Shown in pieces: positions 22,401 through 33,000 of a DNA stretch of 64,000 bases; positions within the stretch are counted from its first letter, which is position 1, and every line of letters begins with the position of its first letter. The translations under genes and the position numbers were made by a program. A model generated the notes under the pieces. The model ran no database searches. It was not told the DNA's origin and worked only from the letters and a program-made list of their open reading frames with translations. Origin of the DNA: Quercus robur (Eukaryota; Streptophyta; Magnoliopsida; Fagales; Fagaceae); NCBI RefSeq assembly GCF_932294415.1, contig NC_065544.1, positions 38,621,793-38,685,792 of the forward strand, read 5' to 3'.

Positions 22401-23273
22401 ACGTGTTTCTTATATGAAGGAATTTAACTAATGCTGGACTGTTAGGATCATTGTCTTCAAGCATTGACAAGTTAACTGCACTCACCCATCTGTAAGCAAT
22501 CTAGTCCTGTTAATTATGCTACTTGACTACTCCACTAACTCAATACCACTAAATCTTGATGATACTGGGGAGTGATTTGTTTGCAGTTGGCTTGGGGGAA
22601 ACAATCTCTCAGGAAAAATCCCAGAAATGAGCTCATTGAAGGCACTACAAACTTTGTATGCTAACAAATGTTTTACGTTTCGTTCTTTATTTCGTATAAT
22701 TTCTCTGCTTTCTTAGATTCATTATTCGTATGCAACATCCTAATCAATTTGTTTTTCTTTTTTCTACTTCTTTTTATTTATTTATTTATAAATTAACGAC
22801 AAAATTTCCTTCTTGTTATTCTAATGAAGGAATTTGGAGAATAACAAGTTTGAAGGAGAGATTCCTCAATCATTAGGACTACTTCCAAAACTACATGAGT
22901 TGTAAGTATCGCTATTCAAAAAACCTACCAAATATTATAATCTTTTGGTTTGTTTGTTTTGTAATATTTTTTTTAGTAGAGATAACAAGTTTGATGAAAT
23001 GCTTTGTTAATAGATACCTTCAAAATAACAATCTTGATACAAGAATTCCCACCACACTACAAAATAGAAAAGACATGGACATTCTGTAAGCATAATACAT
23101 CCTCTTTTTCCTCTTAGTTTGCTTTAATACAAATACATTACATTTGCATTTCTATAATCTGCATTGGAAAATGTTTTTAGTTTGACTTTTCTGCTAATAT
23201 ACTTAAATTTGACCAAGTCTTGCAACTAAAGGCAAGCTGATAATTCTACTTTTGTTTTAGGGTGTCTTCTTGA
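19460..23273 (+). CDS. Secreted malectin-like/leucine-rich repeat protein, no kinase
   Basis: Nine exons: 19460-19544, 19921-20467, 21382-21845, 22114-22252, 22420-22491, 22587-22655, 22830-22901, 23014-23085, 23261-23273; all phases close, giving 510 aa. Residues 1-19 are a signal peptide (MCLSIFLLWLVSIPLSLC). About 28-360 form a malectin-like (di-glucose-binding) region starting GFLLNCGADPSNEV, with several N-glycosylation sequons. The DWSGDPCLP...WTGVTC motif caps the LRRs (about 412-507: NLTNAGLLGSLSSSIDKL, WLGGNNLSGKIPEMSS, NLENNKFEGEIPQSLGL, YLQNNNLDTRIPTTL). The LRR exons are 72, 69, 72 and 72 nt, one repeat each. No transmembrane helix or kinase follows; the last exon adds only VSS and stop. 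It resembles the Arabidopsis LRR proteins At3g19230/At1g25570 rather than full receptor kinases. The exon 3 donor (G|GTAGCC) is weak; read-through would stop within 55 codons. Confidence 0.88.
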
Positions 23274-23722
23274 TATGATTCAAAGAATTTAACATGATCA
23301 TAATGAAGGATGGATGAGAGAGGAGCAACATATTCTCTGCACCAATTTAGGATGAAATTGGGAAGTTTTACGCCTTGGATGAAACTATACAAGTTGTGTC
23401 ATTGTAAATGATTGCCTTGGAGGAAGGGAGAGAGAGATTAATTAGCCTTGATTTTAGTTCTGCATATTTGTGTCTCTCTTCTCACTTTTTTACTATTTGT
23501 CAACAAACTAAATATACAACTTTGGTATGAGTAACCAAATATATACAATTAACATGTTATATTACATACTTGAAATAACTTTTATCTCTAATGAATGAGT
23601 TATTAAAGAAAGTGAGAAACAAATTTTTATGAAAAAAATAATTGGTTTTTTTATTTCTTTTTATATTTCCCAAAAAGGTGGTATCAAAATATTCCTAAAA
23701 TAGAATATAAACAAATATAGTA
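23274..23722. other. 3' flank of the malectin-LRR gene
   Basis: AT-rich, probably the 3' UTR and flank. No further LRR or kinase exon was found here on the plus strand. Confidence 0.45.
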
Positions 23723-23887
23723 GTGGCTCCAAGAATTTTGTTTAGGGTGGTCATTAAAAAATTTTAATCAAAATAAAATTTGAATATATAAACATCACAA
23801 AATAAAAACATATGCAAATACATAAAGTTTTAAAACTTCATTTCACAAGTTTTTATATTTTGAAATCGTTGTGTGATATGTTAGTTT

Positions 23888-24526
23888 TAAGGTTGTCCAC
23901 GGGTCGGTCCGGGTCGGGTTTGTGCCTAACCCGAAACCAAACCGACCAGATTGGGTCTCCTAAACCTGGACCCGCCGAAGGTAGCGGTTCGGGTGGTCGG
24001 ATGTCATCGGGTTTCGGTCGGGTATTGGTCGGTTTCAGACTGTGTGAATGGTCGTCGAATTTTTTCAAAATCTTTGGTTTTTGCTGGATTTGACCGGATC
24101 TCAAAGAGATCTTGGCGGATCTCAACGAGATCAGGCCGGATCTTGAAGAGATCTCGGCAGATCTCGAATAGATCCGGCGAGATCTTGGCAGATCTCGAAT
24201 AGATCCGGCGAGATCTCAATGAGATCAGGCCAGATCTCGAAGAGATCCGGCAAGATCTCAGTGTAACTCGAGGAGATAGGACAAAATCAAACCGGTAACC
24301 ACTCAAATCGGCGAGGAATAGAAATTTTGATGAGTTTTCCGGTCAGGTCGGTTGTTTCTCGGTTTTTCATGCTCAAACTCATCAACTGACCCGCCGGTCT
24401 CAGGTTTTATGGGCGAAGACCCGCTGCCGACCGTCGCCGGCGTCGGCGTCGGATTGACCAGTTTTCGGGCCGGGTCGACCGGATTGGGCGGGTTGATCGG
24501 GCTCTGGGTCTGCTTGGACACCCCTA
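23888..24526. mobile_element. Non-autonomous hAT-type element, 639 bp
   Basis: The ends are TAAGGTTGTCC and GGACACCCCTA (9 of 11 match as inverted repeats), flanked by the perfect 8-bp duplication GTTAGTTT (23880-23887 and 24527-24534), the hallmark of hAT elements. It is far richer in GC than its surroundings, with CGGGT/GACCC-rich subterminal parts. There is no transposase. A 21-bp tandem array fills 24097-24263. Confidence 0.85.
24097..24263. repeat. 21-bp tandem array, GATCTC(N)GAGATC units
   Basis: About eight units of 21 bp, for example GATCTCAACGAGATCAGGCC, GATCTCGAATAGATCCGGCG, GATCTCGAAGAGATCCGGCA (each plus one base), with one short 10-bp unit. Most units hold an internal palindrome GATCTC...GAGATC. 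Because 21 is divisible by three, the array stays open in several frames (ISxRSGR on the plus strand, DLFEIR on the minus strand), which explains the overlapping ORFs here. Confidence 0.9.
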
Positions 24527-24890
24527 GTTAGTTTCACTATTAATGTTATCTGCTACATCTTTTTCAATGTACATAACCAAGCAATTATTAAGTTACTGAT
24601 TTCCCATTCAATTATCAACATATTGCCTAAATAAGTAATAATATAAACAAAATGCATTATCTTTTTTTAAAAATGTATCACAAAAATCTAATAAATTCGG
24701 TTAAAGACTAAAGCAAGCACTAACAAACTAGCTATTTTAAAATTGTGCATTTTTTAATGTACAAAAATAGCAATTTTAAAATATGCCATTTGAAAACACA
24801 ATTTTAAAAATCACAATTAAACATTTGACTTGGGTTTTTAAGCTAATTTGTTTGTTTGGACAATTTTTGAGAAGTGCTGAATCCATATAA

Positions 24891-25035
24891 TTTTTGTAAC
24901 ACTTTCACAACAAAGCCTAGGCGGTAAGTTTTTATTGGTTATAATTTGAACTTATTACTGAAATTAATTATTTGTTCAACAGTAACAACCTTCTACTTAG
25001 GATTTTTTATGAAAATATTGTGAACATAGTATTTC
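24891..25035. repeat. Small MITE, copy A
   Basis: Reads GTAACACTTTCACAACAAAG ... TTATTGGTTATAATTTGAAC ... CTACTTAGGATTTTTTATGA, TATTGTGAACATAGTA. It aligns over its length with 26319-26490. The ends are weakly inverted (CTTTCACAAC against GTTGTGAAAG in copy B). Confidence 0.6.
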
Positions 25036-25283
25036 TCGCAATTTTTTATTTTAACATTCAACGGACCAAAATTTTGGAGAGGTTGAATTTTATTTTTGAT
25101 GGACTCAATTGTTATTAAGGGTACTCAAGTTTTTTTTGGGTGGTATTTTTTTTTTTCTAGGATGGTTAAAAGACCCATATTAATTTAAAAATCAAAGAAT
25201 TTTAAGTTATATTAAATATATATATAAAAAAAAAAGTCTAGGTGGTCATGTGACCACCCTGATTAACCCTTGGCGCCACCCAT

Positions 25284-26318
25284 GAATAAATGCGCTAAAG
25301 ACACCTGTTGACTGGACCCTTAAAGGAATGGTGCATATATAACTTATTTTTTGATGGCTTTTGTTAACGACTTGTCAATTGCCTTAAAAATAATGATTAA
25401 GATGCGTTTAAAGTTTTATTAAATATTATTTTTATACATTTTTTAAAGTCAAATTGTGTACAAATATCCAAAGAAGTACACATAACAACAACAAATTTGT
25501 GTGTGTAAGCCAATAAATTATTAACAAGTATATTATTAAATATTAGTATTGATGTGTATATACCATGTTGTATATGCTAGAGTAGATACAAAAGAGCAAG
25601 CATAGAATAAAAACATGAGAACATGAGGGTTATGTAGTTTAGCCTTGTTGGCCTACGTTCACAAAAAAAAATAGGGTTACATTTTTATTTTATATATATA
25701 TATATATATATTTTTTTTTTTTTTGAGATAATATAGATAGAAGACATAGGGGATAGGGAATGAGGGAGTGGGAAGACAAGATTTTCAATTCTAGCACTTA
25801 TGAAAGGGCCTATATTTTTATTATGTAAGAGTGTAGTACAAGTCTATGTTATAATGAACCATAATATGAGTATATATAGTAGACTAAACTATAAACTTTT
25901 AGTACAAGTAGGAGACTTTCTTGTACACAAAGTAGGTGGGCTTAGGGCTATTACAATAGACTAATATGTCTAATATATTTTTCACAGATATTTTCTTATT
26001 CGAAAAATGTATATTACAACTCATTATTGAACATTTATTAATGCTTAACTCATGTCCATAGGCACTCGTTAACAGAATTAAATTAATTCTAAACTATTGT
26101 GTAGCACATTTTTCTATTGTTGCAATCATGATGTGTATGATCATCATCACAATTTGAAAGTTGAAACCCAAAACAAAAGGCCTAAGTGTAGTTCTTTAGT
26201 TTGTTTCGAGTTGAATTTCTATATGTTATACCTAACCCAATTTGCTATGCCTTATATGGCAATGTTGTGCATTTCTAAACATTCAATAAACTTTCCAAGT
26301 TTGTATGTACTAAACCAC
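25284..26318. other. AT-rich intergenic, no gene seen
   Basis: Contains an (AT)n microsatellite at 25690-25711 next to a T run. No coding region with a recognisable domain; the 74-codon frame at 26097 looks random. Confidence 0.4.
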
Positions 26319-26490
26319 TAACATTTTCATAACATTTTCACAACGCTTTCATAAAAAATAATTAATGGTAAATTGTTATTGGTTTTAATTTGAACTTATC
26401 ACTGAAGTTACTTTTTAGTTCATTAGTAACAATTATCAATAACAACCAGCTACTTAGGATTTGTTGTGAAAGTGTTGTGGACATTGTAGT
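26319..26490. repeat. Small MITE, copy B
   Basis: ACATTTTCATAACATTTTCA at the left and GTTGTGAAAGTGTTGTGG, ACATTGTA at the right form imperfect inverted ends. The interior TTATTGGTTTTAATTTGAAC matches copy A at 24891. Confidence 0.65.
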
Positions 26491-27080
26491 TTTCTTACTA
26501 AAAATGTGAGTGCTAAAATGGACTAGGTTCAATTTGATCCATTAACTATTAACTATATCAATTTAGTACTTAAACTTTCAAGATTAAATGAATTTCATAA
26601 TTGGATCTCATTTTTCATTTAAACAAAATTAACTTCTTTTACTAAGAAAAGTGTAAAAAAAAAAAATTATAATTCAAGGACTAAACTAATAATTCAACCA
26701 AGTTTAGGTTATATTAAAAAAATCCCATCAAAGTTGGAAGTTGGAATAGTTGAATCATATTATGTATGGAATTTAGGCAGGTAAAAAGACAAAGATTTCG
26801 TTGTCGTTTGCATAGTTGCACTTCTCTTCGGTTGCACTTCTCTTCAGTTGTACGTGAGTACGTGGACCTTGTCTTAAACTTAAATCCCCCAATCTTAACT
26901 CTCAGAACCCAAACCCAAACCCAAACAAACCTCCACTTCACAAAGTTCACAGAACCAGTTCTTCCTTTCCTCCAAGAAAAAAAAAAAGAAAAAAAAGAAA
27001 AAGAAAAACTGAAAAAACTAACCAAACAACAACCAACTGTCACAGCGTTTTTTCCACCACCAAAAACGGTAGCGTTTCGA
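26491..27080. promoter_or_regulatory. Upstream region and 5' UTR of SCO2
   Basis: AT-rich up to about 26760, then a C/A-rich segment (AACCCAAACCCAAACC near 26907, and a long purine run near 26975-27010) typical of a transcribed leader. An in-frame ATG at 26766 precedes the chosen start, but the residues between them look like untranslated leader. Antisense frames over this and exon 1 are shadows. Confidence 0.45.
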
Positions 27081-30000
27081 ATGTTCGTCACAAACCCTAG
27101 CTCCCTCTTCTTCTCAGCCAAGCTCTCCGCCCTCCGCTGCCGAGCCTCCGCCGCCGACATAAATCCGACGGGCCCCACATTCCCTCGCAAATGGTTCCAA
27201 TTCCCCTCCATCTCCGCCTCCCCCGCCGATATCTCCATCGGAATCGGAATCGACTCCGACTCTGCCGCTAACGACGGCCCGGCTCGGCGCGCCGGCAAAA
27301 ATGGCGGCCAAGTGAATGCGAAAGAGAAGAATTGGTCGCGTGACAGAGAGAGCTACTTGACTGACGATAGCGACGCTCTTCCACTGCCAATGACTTATCC
27401 TGATTCTTCTCCGGTCCCACCCGAAGTTGTCGATCAACGGCTCCGATGCAATCCTGTATTTGAGGTTTTTATTTCCTACTTACTCTGTTTGTTTCAAGGG
27501 AAAATCTTATGCGAAGAATTTTCCTTGGTAGCATCACAAAAAAAAAAAAAAAAAAAAAAGAGCTAAATAAGGAAAGTCAAGTCTAGTTTTCTAACTTATT
27601 TTAAGGTTGATACTGAACATAGGAAAAAGATATAGTTTTCTAGAAAAATGTTTTTTGGAATATAATTAATTTGTTAGAAAATGTTAATATCAAAACAAAC
27701 ACAACATAAAAAGTCATATTTACTACCTTTTTGGCTGAGTGGAGGAAAACGAACATTCTCGAATTTCATTGGTTTAAAAAGTGAATGAGAGATATACTTC
27801 TGTGATGGTTAATAGGATGTTGTTTAATCAACCAACTCATATAGTAGTCTCAGTAGGGGTTCGTGTAACTGAACCCCAATTGTTGAGCTGAGATATTTGA
27901 AACCCTACACGTCTCCATTGGATTGGAAACATCAGGAGATGTTAGTTGAGCTACAAGCCTCTTGCGCCCGTCCTTTTCGTTTTTCTGTTTAAAGCTACAT
28001 TTCCAAAGTTTATTTCCGGTTTGTTCAGCATGTATACAACTTTTTAAAGCTTTACATTTTCAATAAGTCCATGACGGCAATGTTGTTTTACAACGTTTTT
28101 TCTTGACAGTTTACATACTTGTTGGGATTGGTGCATTGACCCATGCGAAACTGATGTTACTCTAATCATAATAGATCGTATTAGTAGTGGTGAAAAATGT
28201 TGTGTCCCTCGTATTGCTTTTACTTTTTTCGAGGTACGCCCAACTTCAATTTTAAGCCCATTAAGGATCCATAACCAAACACATTGGTGTGGGACTAAGA
28301 CTTTTTTTTTTGGGTAAGTTATACACGCGTTGAGTGTATTAGGGAAGTTTGATTTTAGCTAGAGCTCATTGAAATATTAGGGAAGTCCCAAAGAAGCTTC
28401 TTTTTAAAAAGAAAAAAAGAAAAGAAAAAAAATTAGGTGTCTAGATTGAACGGAGACCTCTGTAGTTCCCCTTAGGCACACACACCCCAAAAATAAAAAT
28501 AACAAATAGAAAAAGAAAATCATTGGATTTTGATCCATTTTTTGGATTTGTAGGACTGTAAGGAAGTCGTGTACGAATGGACTGGAAAGTGTCGAAGTTG
28601 CCAAGGATCAGGACTTGTCAGCTATTATAATAAAAGAGGAAAAGAGACTATCTGCAAATGCATACCTTGTCAGGGAATAGGTATTCTTCTTCTTTACTAG
28701 CACTGCAAAAAGAGTAATTTTTTAGTGTTTATAATATGTTGATATTTCTTTAGCTCAAGTTGTTATTTTTGAATGAATAGGCTTGAAAAGTGGGGTATTT
28801 TTTCTGGAGTGAAGTACATGCTTATATTCTCACCCACTTTGTACTTTTATTTGTAGTTGAGACCCCATTATGATATATTTTCTAGAAACAGATTACATAC
28901 CAACTAGGAGAGACTTACAGGATTCGTGAAAGTAGAGATTTATGAAACTGAACTAAAAACATCCCCATGAAAAAAATGTGCATGGAGCTTGAGAATTATT
29001 ATTTTTGATAAGGCATGGAGCTTGAGAATTATTGCTTTAAGATGGGGATGGTTTGTATATGGTTATTCATAAATACAAGCATTATACCAGTTTGAAGCAG
29101 GCATCAAGAAACACAAATGTGTAGATTATGAAAGTGCTCATATGACGTATAATGTTAATCTTGGTTTTAAAAGATCACACGTGTCATAATATTTCTACTG
29201 GTTCTCAAGTACCCATTTCTCTGCATCAATTTCTTGATGTACTAAAATTTTACCTGTATGAGAAGTTTCGTAGTAATTTCCTTGGGGAGGTGGACCTTGA
29301 TAGCCTAACTCAACTTGCTTGCCAACAGAATAACCTATGGATAAAAGCTTAAGCATTTCCACCACCAACTTTGGAATATTCCTTATGGTAGATAATATTG
29401 TTGTGCTTTTCTAGATTCTAAATCAGCTAAGCTGGCCACAACTTTCTTTTCCATTTAACTGTCTGGAAATATTTAGATGGTACTTTTTGCCCATTCAACT
29501 TTGCTAGATTCTTTAAAGTGTACCATTCCTTGTTCCTTCTTCTTTTCAGGTTTCTCATACCATGTAAAATAGGTATAGTAAGGCCACTAAGTTCTTCACC
29601 AGTAGGCATTCACTCAACTTTCATGTTCCAGTCATTGGGATTTGATACTAGCAGCACAACAGCATGTTCATGATATCTAAACATTGATCACATGTAAAAA
29701 GAAAGAGTAAAGTAGTAAAAAATGAAACAATTGACCTCAAACTGCTGTGTGGTACAGTAGGATGATTGTAGCTTGAAACATCTGATCATGCAATCAAGTA
29801 ATGATACTAAATTGTTCACTGAAGTATTTTTTATGATAATCATTTCAGTTATTAGTGCATCAATGTTCCAAACATGTAAAATCATATCTTACTTAGTAGG
29901 AGAATTTCAAGATTTTATGTTTTGTCTTAGGTCTGCAAGCTGTCGTAATGTACAAAATGACATTTGGAGATTATTCGTAAATAATTATTGCTAGTTTAAG

Positions 30001-33000
30001 TGATAGCTTACCAGTTGTTGAGCAATGGCGCATCCTACAAGAATATAATATATAATAATCCAAGTTTTATGCATCTTGAAACAGCTCAATTAATGAAAAC
30101 ACATAATATAGAAAAATTAAACTTCCAAGCAATAATTTATGGAAGTGAGTAGAGTTCCTTCAAAGTGACTTTGATATGGACTTGCTTCTAATGCCAACCG
30201 TGCTGGATATATTGATTTGAAACTGAGTCATTTGATTTCTCCTTTTTCTGGTTGATATGTACTGATGATTTCATTATTTACTTGGACTTTTGCATTGAGA
30301 TGAAGCATAAGTGACTTGTAGTGTAGAGTGGTATGAATATGACACCTGCCTATGCATCATATGAACTCTGTGATGTTGGACAAATTGGGGAATTTGTCTA
30401 CATGTGCTTGTCGTGGGCTGCCTATGCATCATATGAACGCTGTGACATTGGACAAATTGGGGAATTTGTCTACATGTGCTTGTCGTGGGTTAAAGTTTAG
30501 GAGGATTTATACTTATCAAAAAAAAAAAAAAAATTAGGAGGATTTATAGACTTAGGGTTTAGAGTTGAAGAAGAAAAGGTTAAGGCTCCAAATTGGCTAT
30601 GGTTCAATGAGTTTTTAAAAAAATATTATTATTTATTTATGGTTATTTTGGTAGAGAAAGTATGTGGGGCTTTTTGGTTTTTGATAGGTAAGAGGAAGGT
30701 CTTGATTGGGGGTTGTAAGGAAGAAGGAAAAAAGAGAAATATATGGTGTTCAAGGGCTATATAAATAGTACCCATGAAAATAGTATGAGAAAGAGAAGAA
30801 GAAAATAGAGAAGAGAAAGGGAGAAAAGAACAATAAGGCCAATGTGCCTCAATACTAAAAACACTCAATAATTTTTTGGTCTACTCTATCTATTTCAAAG
30901 TACAACATTGAGCATAAATTTATATAAAGATTCCTTCTTGTACACTAGTAGTATTAGAACTCCTAGTTTGACCAATATACTAAAAGCTTACCAAGTTAAT
31001 TACTAGTAAAATATTAACATGGACTCAACAAAGAGAAAATCTAAGATATTTTAGGATCTCCTAAAAAGTTATAGACTCAACTAAACTACCAAAACATCTA
31101 TAATTTGCTAGGATTGCTAAAACTATAGTTTTCCCCCCGAAACAAAATCGATCATAACTTGTTAAATAAAAACCTAAATTAAAAATTGTTTTAACTAGAA
31201 GACGCATATAACTAGACCTTTAAACCACACTACTTTTACTTCAATTGACTTCACACTCCCATTAAATTAATCTTGAATAGACAAATTTGCGAAGTAGTAA
31301 CACATTTATCTTCCCTGGCTGCATCACTCTGGTTTTGATAAGCCACCCATTGTTGGACAGATAAAGTTTAACATTTCAAGAAAGACTAACTAACAAAAGT
31401 TTATGGGAGACATGTACCATGATACCAAAGATAAATAGAACAATTTAATTTATTACTTAATAAAATGTAGCATTCATTGTTGTGTCGAGGAATGTAAGGG
31501 GCATAATTTCCAAGAACCTTGTAGCTCAATGGCACTGTCTAGTCTCTTTTACAAAGAGAACCAAGGTTCAAATCCCACCTCCCCCACTTGATGTAACAAT
31601 TGAGTTACTCAAAAAAAATTGTAAGGGGACATAGATGACTCATGCATTTCTGTGAAGCTTTTGATCACCCAAGTCCATACTTGTTTGGAAATAGTTTTGT
31701 TTGAAGGGTTAGGCTAGTCCCTGGTCTCTAGGGCATGAAGGTTGTTTTTTTTCAACATTGTTGTCAATGAGTTCTATAGTTGGAGTGCTGTTTAAGTTTC
31801 AGACTGTCTATGATAGGATGGATACAAAAAACACATGGTTTTGAAGAATTAAAATTTTCACTTGGTTTAATGAAATTTTAAGAAGATGCATTGAAGCCTG
31901 AAACCAGGGATTTCTACAATGAAAATTTTGGTTTTCAATATGTGGCTCTCATAGGGCTGAGATCCTTGAGGTTCTGTGCTTTTATCATGAATTGTTTGTG
32001 ATTATTGGTCACAACGTATCAGATGGATATTGAAGGGTTAGGCTAGTCTGCTAATTTGATCTCTAGTCTCTAAGGTATAATGGGTGTGGTTTCAACAGTG
32101 TGGTCAATGAGTTTTATGGTCAGAGGGCTGTTAAATTTCAGTCATGATTTATTATGGGATGAATTTATGAAGATGCGTTGAAATCTGAAACCAGGATCTC
32201 TACATTGGAATTTTTGAATTTTCCTTATGTGGCTCTCGGTAGAATTGAGGCCCTGCTTTTATCATGAATTGTTTATTGAAGTAGGTCAGTCAACACATCA
32301 GATGAATATGGAAGCTCCAAGTAACACATTACACAAGTTCCTTTTTCTTCAGAATTAAATCAAGTAATGTGCATGATGCATCATCCTATTATCTTTTTAC
32401 ATAGCCGATGAATTCTAGGTATTAGAAGTATATGATTAAATGATTAAATTTATCATATTCTAATAGCTTACGCTGTTAGGACAATCAGTAATTTAATATG
32501 GTATCAGAGCAGAAAATCCTGATAGCTTAAGGGGGAGTGTTAGAAAAATGTGATTAAATGATTAAATTTACCATATTCTAATAGCTTAAGCTATTGGAAC
32601 AATACAGTTGGCCATTGTCTTCTCACTCTTTGTTGAGTTTTCCTTAGCTTGCCAATTTAATTTCCTGTAAGTGGAAAGCTAAGACCAAGAAAACAGTCTG
32701 TCAACAACTTCTGCATTCTTTCTTTGATATATTTGAAGGGAGGGAAATATAAAGATATTTGATTGCGTAGAAGTTCTGTTCAAGTTGAGGATATTTTCTT
32801 TTTTTTAATTTTATTATTATTTAAATCTAGGAATCTTTATTCTTCTTAGAGGGGTTAAAGAGTTTCATGATCTATAGACTTTCTAGATTCCTTGGGTCAT
32901 GGATGTCGCTTTCTGTGTATACCTTCCGTGTCCACTTGCTTTTTCTTATTAAATATGTAACTTTAGTTTTCAAATTATTATTATTATTTAGAAATTTTCT

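Larger units (their letters stand above)
23723..25280. mobile_element. Older inverted-repeat element hosting a hAT insertion
   Basis: The left edge GTGGCTCCAAGAATTTTGTT followed by TAGGGTGGTCATTA matches the reverse complement of the right edge (GTGGCGCCAAGGGTTAATCA, then GGGTGGTCACATGA). This gives imperfect ends of about 35 bp. The interior is AT-rich with no coding potential. The hAT-type element at 23888-24526 and a small MITE at 24891 lie inside. No target duplication was fixed, so class is open. Confidence 0.5.

Noticed and set aside
24097-24263. 21-bp repeats as a repeat protein gene
   Set aside because: The open frames on both strands come from the repeat period being divisible by three; they lie inside a hAT-type element and have no start context or homology.
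23274-24530. Search for a kinase domain after the LRR exons
   Set aside because: No GxGxxG, HRD or DFG motifs on the plus strand before the next gene.
26714-27437. Minus-strand frames opposite SCO2 exon 1
   Set aside because: Antisense shadows of a GC-rich exon.
28342-28390. Direct repeat ATTAGGGAAGT flanking ~36 bp
   Set aside because: No A/T tract or terminal motif at either edge, so it does not fit the micro-retroposon pattern.
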